In this document: one piece after another, positions 57,279-64,000 of the stretch
Position numbering within the stretch: the first letter of the stretch is position 1
Layout: every line of letters begins with the position of its first letter
Assembly: GCA_035048495.1 (NCBI GenBank)
Contig: CM068549.1
Location: 13,611,103-13,675,102 of the forward strand
Source of the DNA: Euptelea pleiosperma
Lineage: Eukaryota > Streptophyta > Magnoliopsida > Ranunculales > Eupteleaceae
Direction of reading: 5' to 3'
DNA length: 64,000 nucleotides
Notes under the pieces: model-generated
Told to the model about the DNA's origin: nothing
Database searches by the model: none
Seen by the model: the letters and a program-made list of their open reading frames with translations, nothing else
Made by a program: the position numbers and the translations under genes

Positions 57279-58132
57279 ACAGGGTCAAGCCAAAATTGGC
57301 TCTCTTGACTCTCAAGTTACCGGTTTTATTGAACTTCTTTATTTTATTTTATTTTTTTTTTGAATTAGTTTATTTAATAACTTAACATTGTATATATACA
57401 TATTGCTTGTTTGCACCTTTAATTTTCTAGTTTTTCTTATGTTACTTTATTGTAATAAATTGGATCAAATGTTGCATGTTTATCACTCACCTCATATGCA
57501 TCATGTCATGTCCCAAAACCTATTAGGAGGGATGCAAGTAAGCTTACGGCTAGAGGGTCAATACCCCTAGTGTCGGTGCTAAAAGCCCCAACCATATCAC
57601 CAACTAACGATCCACTTGTGTCTTTGCACTTGTGGGGAGGTTTGAAGATATGGAGCCAAACCTTTTATAGATTCATATCCCAACCTCATGAGCATGTATG
57701 GAATTGGTTAGTCCTATTCTATGATTAATTTTAGGACACAAGTACAATCACATTGCCTCAACCCTTTACATGGTGTGTTTCATTATAAAAAAAAAAAAAA
57801 AAATCAAAATGTCAACATTCTCTTAGGGTCTTTTTTGGGTTTATTTTTTTTTTTTTTTTTAAGTTGTGTATATAAAATTTTTAGGTTTAGGATCTTCTTT
57901 TTGTCCACACTTCATGTTAGTTGTGTATAAAGTCCAATCTTCTTCATAACATCTATTCATCTTTCAAAAAAAAAAATCTTTCATTTCACATCTTTACCAA
58001 CTTTTTTTAGACTTTAATGTTTTCCTTCAAACATGTCATCAATCTTCTATAAAAAAAAATCATCTTTTAGTTTTTTTAATAGTTTGTTTTCTAATAAAAT
58101 TTATTCCCTCATCTTGCTTCTTTAGGGAGGAA

Positions 58133-59874
58133 GTGAAGGTTGTGATGGCCAATTTGCATCCTCAATCCGACGGTCCAATTGCTCCACATTTAAAGCTCCC
58201 TAATCTTAAGAGGCACTCTTGTTGCAATCACAAGTTATTGGAAATCATTGATGGTTGGCAATGCGATAAACGACTCACTTGGAGACAAATCACCTTGGAA
58301 CCACTCTCAAATTAGCAAAAGTAGAACTCAATTGGCATCTTTTGGAAGCTATGGTAAGGTGTTGGGACCCGGATCATATGATTTTCAAATTTGGAGTTCA
58401 TAAACTTTGTCCTACATTGGAAGAGTGCTCTCAACTCTTATGTATGCCTCTTGATGGTGGTCTCATCTTTCCTCCATTAAAGCAAGGTTACATTAAGGAA
58501 GTGGAAGAGTTTCTCTATGTTCCTAAAGATAAGTTGGAAAAAGACAATAATGGGCAATGCAAGACATGCTCAATGAATTTTCTCATAAATAGGTACTTGA
58601 ATATGGGTGATCCGACTCAACAAAAAGTGAAAATGGGTCGTGCAAATGCATTGGATCTAGCAATTGTTGGGCACATTCTCCTTCTTCGAAGTACTACATA
58701 TGTTGATGCCTCACTTTGCAAGATTATAAAAGAGGTTAGAACCGGAAAGACTTTGGTACCTATGATCCTAACGGAGATTCTTAGAGGGTTAACGACTTCC
58801 GCACGACATGGATGCATTAAGCTCAATGGGTGTATCTCGCTTCTTCAAGTTTGGGCTTATGAACATTTGCCAAGTTTGGTAGCCATGAGAGATGTTACAT
58901 TTGGCCATTTTAATCTCATAAATAATCATCTCATGCGTAAACCTTGTCCTATTCCAAAGAATAAGGTGGAGTGGTATAAAGGTTTAAACTCTTTGAAGAC
59001 GGAAGAGATTCAATGGAAGTGCACTTGGCTCTCTCGGGGAGAAGATGTTTACTTACGGGTTCCGGGTCGACAAGGTTTAGTGCTTGCCGGGCTTCACGGT
59101 TCTACTCCATATACACCACTCCGGGTACTTCGTCAACTAGGGTATGTCCAATTTAATCCCACTATTGACGACATCAAATGTGACTATGCCGATTTTACAA
59201 CGTACTCGGAGAAGCTAGAAATGCGCTTTGTGGATTTTTGGAAGCGGAGTAATAGACCCGTTCTTGAATTAGTTCGTAGTGATGTGCCGACAACAACTAA
59301 AGAATACTTGATTGGTTTGGAGATGCCCGATATTGAGTCACTCATGCCTAAACCCAATTTTCTTCATACTCCTCTTGTAGCTCCAAAGGAAGATAAAGTG
59401 CCGGTTGCTTTGCCTATTATGGATGTTTTGAAGAATATTGCTCTCCGATTTGCCAAACGCCGTCGTGAGTTTGAAGAAGAACGGGGAGAAACACATGAAA
59501 GGATGATCATACAAGCAAGAAAGAAAATGATGTACATTGCTGAAAATAAGTGCTTAAAGAAGAAGATTGTCAAGTCCGAAGAAGAAAACCTTCACCTCAA
59601 TGAGTTAGAAGAACGGTGCAAGCATGTTGAAGAACTTGAGGAGCAATGCAATTTCCTTAAGGAGGTTCATCATCGATGTGAAGAAGATCATCGTAGCGCC
59701 ATTGCAAATCGAGATGCTATATTGGGGGAATTGGACCGTATGGAAAGGGACCATAAAGATAACGTGGTCATTTATGATCAAACGGTTACATGGCTTGATG
59801 CATACAATATTGCCTTGGAAAGGCAAATTATGTCACTTGGCCATAAGCCAGTTACGGCCCCACCTCCTCCCTAA
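58133..59874 (+). pseudogene. Retrotransposon ORF1 (Ogre-type), frameshifted near its N terminus
   Basis: The main frame, 58279-59874, codes for 531 residues including the conserved-looking ELNWHLLEAM, CPTLEECSQLL and LHGSTPYTPLRVLRQLG blocks. A long coiled-coil-like C terminus rich in E, K, R and L follows (about residues 375-520). This resembles the ORF1 protein (DUF7745-like) that Tat/Ogre elements carry before gag; its biochemical role is unknown. A second frame, 58133-58315, with the plausible N-terminal part (ending in RLTWRQITLEPLSN) runs into it. The two overlap around 58279-58315, which suggests a one-base indel near 58300. The start at 58133 or 58145 is tentative. Confidence 0.7.
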
Positions 59875-60009
59875 TGAATTCTTAGTTGAGCAAAAAAAAA
59901 AAAGAGACTACTTTGTATTTTGTGATTTTAAATGAATGAAATCATCTACTTTGATCATGAAAGCTTATAGTCTATTGTTTTTCTTCAACTTTCAAAAATT
60001 AGAATGTTC

Positions 60010-60780
60010 ATCTTGTAGTTTGGACTTCCCTTAAGGAGCCTTTGCCATTTTCAAAACCAATTTGGGTTACTTTTAAGGAGCCCTTGCCATTAAAAAAAAA
60101 TGATCAAGTTTGTAGTTTGGGTTTCCCTTAAGGAGCCTTTGCTATTTTCAATATCAATTTGGGGTTTCCATTAGGGAGCCCTTACAATTAAAAAAAAAAA
60201 AAATCGAAAAGATCAATTGTGTAGTTTGGGTTTCCCTTAAGGAACCGTTGCCTTTTCAAAAAAAAATCAACTGTATAGTATGGGTTTCCCTTAAGGAACC
60301 ATTGCCTCTTCAAAACTGATCATTGTAGTTTAGGTTTCCCTTAAGGAACCTTTGCCTTGCAAAAAGTAACCATGGTCTCAATTACCATGTTGACTAGGTG
60401 CTCAGGCTGTCCCACCTAGTATTCTTTTGTGGATTTAGGGGATCCTAGCTCACTTATCCACTCTTGGCATAAGTCCAATATGGCCGCCGTCGCATCTTCT
60501 AAAAACTTCAATAGTTTGGTTTCCCTTAAGGAGCCTCGCAAATTTTTTAAGCCACTTCAATAGTTTGGTTTCCCTTAAGGAGCCTCGTATCTTCCAAGGT
60601 ACTTCAATAGTTTGGTTTCCCTTAAGGAGCCTCGCATCTTCCAAGCCACTTCAATAGTTTGGTTTTCCTTAAGGAGCCTCGTATCTTCCAAGGTACTTCA
60701 ATAGTTTGGTTTCACTTAAGGAGCATTGCATCTTCCAAATCCACTCCAATAGTTCAAGTTTCCTTAAGGAGACTTTTTTT
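60010..60780 (+). repeat. Degenerate tandem repeats between ORF1 and gag
   Basis: About 13 copies of a 'ttcccttaaggagcct' core at spacings of about 43-60 bases (larger gap near 60345-60515). The first group reads 'gtagtttgggtttccc...ttgcc'; the second reads 'caatagtttggtttccc...cctcg' with 'atcttccaa'. Only the core is fixed. It is not a CRISPR array: the units are degenerate and the host is a plant transposon. Confidence 0.88.
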
Positions 60781-60986
60781 TTCTAGTTGTTTTAATTCTC
60801 TTAAGACTTGCATCCCATATTCACTTTTGAGGAGCCTCTCATCTTTCCATTTTCAACTTTTAGGATCATTAATAACATCTTTAAAAAAAAAAAAAAAAAA
60901 TCTCATCTTTTAAAGTCTAAAAGTTTCTTAGATTGTAGCATTTTCATGTTTTCTTACAAAGCTTTTTTCTTTTTTTTCAAAAGGGA

Positions 60987-63341
60987 TTGACGTCATCCAT
61001 CATCATAGGGCCGAGCCAGCGACCTCCGAAAGGGAGATCCGTGAATCCGCCACTTCCTCGAAGCACTATTTTGACACGTTCAAAAACACGAGCAATGGAG
61101 CATAATCACCTTCCTGGTTCTGATCCTCCAAACACCAGTGAAGTGATAGGGACTGCTGTCATCCCTCTTGACACTTTGACTTCTCCGGTAATCAGTCTCA
61201 CTGACATTCCGTTGCTCAAAGACATGATCCAAGAGCTAATCCAAGCCTCCCTCAATAATCTAATGGATGCGCAGAGCCAATCTTAGTCCATTCCCCAAAA
61301 CCAACCTTCCATTCCCCCATATCAACCTCAACCTAACCCAACAATTCTCTAACCCACCATTTCCAATCCTCTCTTTCACATGTCCATACAACCTACTATT
61401 CCCAATCCTCCTACACCAACCATTCCTCAAACTAATCTTCACACTACCTCTATTCCAACTCCAATTTTTACTATTTCATCAATGCCCACAGTTACACCCC
61501 GTCCTACCCAACAACCAGCCCCCAGACTTCCACTCTACCACCCATCTCCCTCTTATTTTGAAAATATTGATCATTATGAAGAAGAGGGCAGACAAAATCA
61601 TAGTAGTCATAACCATCCTATTTCAAATATCCTAGCACCCTTGGCAGATCCTCATAGAGAGAGATTTGAGAAGATGGAAGCAGAAATCAGGAAGCTGAAA
61701 GGAACTCACAATGTAGGGGTCACAGATTTTAATGAACTATGTTTATATCCTGATGCAGAATTACCTGAAAAGTTCAAGATGCCTGAGTTCACTAAGTATG
61801 ATGGAAGAGGATGTCCACAAACTCACTTGAAGGGATATTGTGGGGATATGTTTCAATATGGGAAAAATGAGAAGTTACTTATGCAATGTTTCCAGAAGAG
61901 TCTCAATGGTCCTGCCCTTAGATGGTACACTACTTTGGATCACACCAAGATCAAGACTTGGAGAGATATCTCTGAGTCGTTCCTAGCCCATTACGCTTTC
62001 AATATGGATTTGGTTCCTCAGAAGGATGACCTAGAGAGAATGTCGCAAAAAAATAATGAGACATTTACAAAGTATGCATTTAGATGGCGAGAAGCAGCAG
62101 CTCAGTTAAGGACTTCAATGACCGAGGAAGAGATGATCCGATCATTTTTAAAAACCGTTGGACAACCATACCATACTCTCCTGATAGCACAAACGCTACC
62201 CACCTTTGCTGCTATGGCCCAAAATGGTTCGAGGATTGAGGCATCAATCAGGGATGGCACCATTGCGGATCCCTCCGCGGTGCAATCGATGGTTTATGGA
62301 AAGCCTTCTGGAACAAATATAAAGAAGAACGACAACAAGAAGAGAATGCCAGATGGAGAGGTGCAAATGATCAATCCGACATCTCAACCATCGATTCATC
62401 GAATACCTCAACAACAATACGCTCAACGTGTTGTTCATCCTCATTTTGTTCATCAAGTCCCACGCCAACAAGTTCATGCAATGGGGCCAACTCCGCAACA
62501 ACCCTTTACTTCACTGCAACATCCTCAACAGTCTACGCACCAGCAATATTTCCAACAGACCCATAGAAGGCAAGAGGGAATACCACAACAACAAATGCAA
62601 CAACTTCAAGGAAATCGAATTGAGAAAAGAAAGAGAAGAGAGTTTACTCCCTTACCATTGACTCTTTCACAATTGCTTCCACAACTCCTTGAACAAGGAC
62701 TTTTGGTCCTCCAATCTCCCAAATCGGTGTCAGACCCGCCTCCAAGAGGTTATGACCCTAGTGCATGGTGTACGTATCATCAGGGTCCCGGGCATTGGAC
62801 TGATAAGTGTTGGAATCTCAAGCATGCTGTACAGAACTTGATAGACCAGGGAAGAATTGCCCTTCCATCTCAGCAACCTGGCACATCTGGCATCATACAA
62901 AATCCCCTCCCAAACCATCCAGAGCAAGGCCCCAGCACTTCAAAGCAAATCAATGCCATATCGGTAGGTTCTTATACCCTTGACCCATCATGTCTTATTG
63001 GACCAGTCGAAAAGGATTTTGTTATAAACATCAATTCAAAATTTGAATTATCTAGTCCACTGGTCGGTACCTTGACTGATCAATCTTCATTGTTCAGAAC
63101 AGAAAACCACGGTACCCAGCCTCAACCTACCGCTCAATTTCGACTATACCTGCCCAAATCAATTGTTTCTACCCCCACTCATGTAACTCAACTTCTACCT
63201 TTTATGGTACAACCACCCATCAACCCAGTTCTATCCACGCCTTCTATCACCCTTACTCCAGTTCAACCTCCTATAAACCCAAACTCCTCTACCCAAATTG
63301 TCAAACACCTAGCACCATCACTATTGCCATCACCTTTTTAG
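60987..63341 (+). pseudogene. Retrotransposon gag, with in-frame stop codons
   Basis: Likely start at 60987 (MTSSIII..., with TRSKTRA nearby). The same frame is cut by TAG at 61284-61286 and TAA at 61350-61352, reopens with an ATG at 61380, and meets TAG at 63339-63341. The core (about 61740-62270) has the Retrotrans_gag pattern (LPEKFKMPEF, LNGPALRWYT, TWRDISESF, KDDLERMSQ). A Gln/Pro-rich linker follows, then a zinc-knuckle-like C-X2-H-X4-H-X4-C motif at 62770-62811 (WCTYHQGPGHWTDKC). Gag would form the particle. The stops make this copy defective unless read through. Confidence 0.8.
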
Positions 63342-64000
63342 ATTTCTTACCCACCAAAATCTATTCCACCACCAATACCCAAACCTTTTATCATTCAAGT
63401 CCCTCCAACTCAACCCATAGCCAACCTATCCAAGGTGCCGTGGAACTATAATGATCAGACAGTGGTAATGGAAAGAAGAGCAGATGAAGGGGAATGCCAT
63501 GAGATTGGTAATATGACGAGATCAGGAAGGTGTTTCAAGCCGACAAATCTAAGGACTGAAGGAGAAAAAGGAAAAGAGAAGGAAACAATGGCTAATGATA
63601 ATGATGATAGTGCCTTCTATAAAGCCTTGAAGAAATCAGACTACAACGTTGTTGAACAACTTGTGAAGGTGCCAGCTCAGATTTCGATATTGGGGTTATT
63701 GCTAACCTCAGAACATCATCGGACTCAAATGATGGAAGTATTGCAGAAAGCTCATGTTATGGCTAACATCACTCCTGAGAGACTGGCAAAGTTGGTAGGA
63801 ATGATCATGGCCCCTCGGGTGATAACATTTTCTGATGATGAGATCCCTGGAGAAGGAACGGGACACTTGAGGCCCTTATATATCACGGTGACATGTCAGA
63901 ATCAAAAAGTGCATGCGGTCCTGATCGACAATGGCTCGGGCCTAAATGTATGCTCTTTGAATACTATTAAGGCCATAGGACTTGGCCTCTCTGACATCAG
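63342..64000 (+). pseudogene. Start of the pol region: protease domain, in the gag frame, cut by the window
   Basis: The frame of gag continues without shift after the TAG at 63339. It includes MTRSGR, a charged region, and the aspartic protease active-site motif DNGSG at 63927-63941 (context LIDNGSGLNVCS). This family joins gag and protease in one reading frame, so the preceding TAG is a lesion or a leaky stop. Reverse transcriptase is beyond the window. Confidence 0.78.

Larger units (their letters stand above)
55476..64000 (+). mobile_element. Ty3/gypsy LTR retrotransposon, Tat/Ogre type, 5' part
   Basis: The element begins TGTAGACATT inside an older MITE. Order: 5' LTR, primer binding site, a protein-coding ORF1 upstream of gag, a tandem-repeat spacer, gag with a zinc knuckle, and a protease motif at the window's end. 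An extra ORF1 before gag and a primer site beginning TGGCGACTCC are recognised traits of the Tat/Ogre lineage. Reverse transcriptase, RNase H, integrase and the 3' LTR would lie outside the window. Frameshift and stop codons show this copy is not autonomous. Confidence 0.85.

Noticed and set aside
60010..60780. Repeats with variable spacers resembling a CRISPR array
   Set aside because: Units are degenerate, spacing is uneven, and the array lies inside a plant LTR retrotransposon.

Overview
This is a nuclear plant (angiosperm) window: AT-rich, with two intronless leucine-rich-repeat receptor-like protein genes, dense non-autonomous DNA transposons, and the 5' part of a large Ty3/gypsy retrotransposon of the Tat/Ogre type. 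The species cannot be fixed from sequence alone; a woody magnoliid such as a Laurales member is a low-confidence impression from the receptor and repeat style.

Layout. (1) About 620-17888, segment A: receptor gene 1 (781-3597), then about 14 kb of gene-free DNA full of MITE-like elements. (2) About 17890-37810, spacer: no convincing gene; built from four related repeat units (r1 18365-21208, r2 25423-26592, r3 27878-30900, r4 33505-36760), foldback elements, a 51-bp minisatellite and a third version of a module also present in A. (3) About 37815-55475, segment B: a near-copy of A with receptor gene 2 (37979-41314) and the same downstream order. (4) 55476-64000: an LTR retrotransposon inserted into segment B, with 5' LTR, primer binding site, an extra ORF1, a tandem-repeat spacer, gag and the start of protease; it runs off the window.

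The genes. Both receptors have a signal peptide, LRRNT cap, LRR arrays split by an island domain, acidic juxtamembrane stretch, one membrane helix with a GxxxG motif and a short tail without kinase. This is the layout of EIX2/Cf-type immune receptors that signal through a partner kinase such as SOBIR1. They differ by 173 residues (27 against 34 LRRs by my count) through in-frame gain and loss of whole LRRs.

The repeats. The most interesting signal is a MITE family of about 360-450 bp with ends of the type CAAGGTTTAAA...TTTAAACCTTG. Several copies have perfect 8-bp target duplications (GATGACCT, GTATAGAT, GTTTCAAC, ATATACAC), which points to the hAT superfamily. The bodies are packed with AAACGG or TAACGG hexamers on both strands. 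AAACGG is the known binding hexamer of the maize Ac transposase, and AACGG is the core of the mitotic MSA element bound by MYB3R factors. One copy is interrupted by the retrotransposon in segment B but intact in segment A, which orders events: MITE insertion, then 17-kb duplication, then retrotransposon insertion. The retrotransposon coding region is broken (one frameshift, three in-frame stops).

I found no rRNA, tRNA, CRISPR array or bacterial-type operon.
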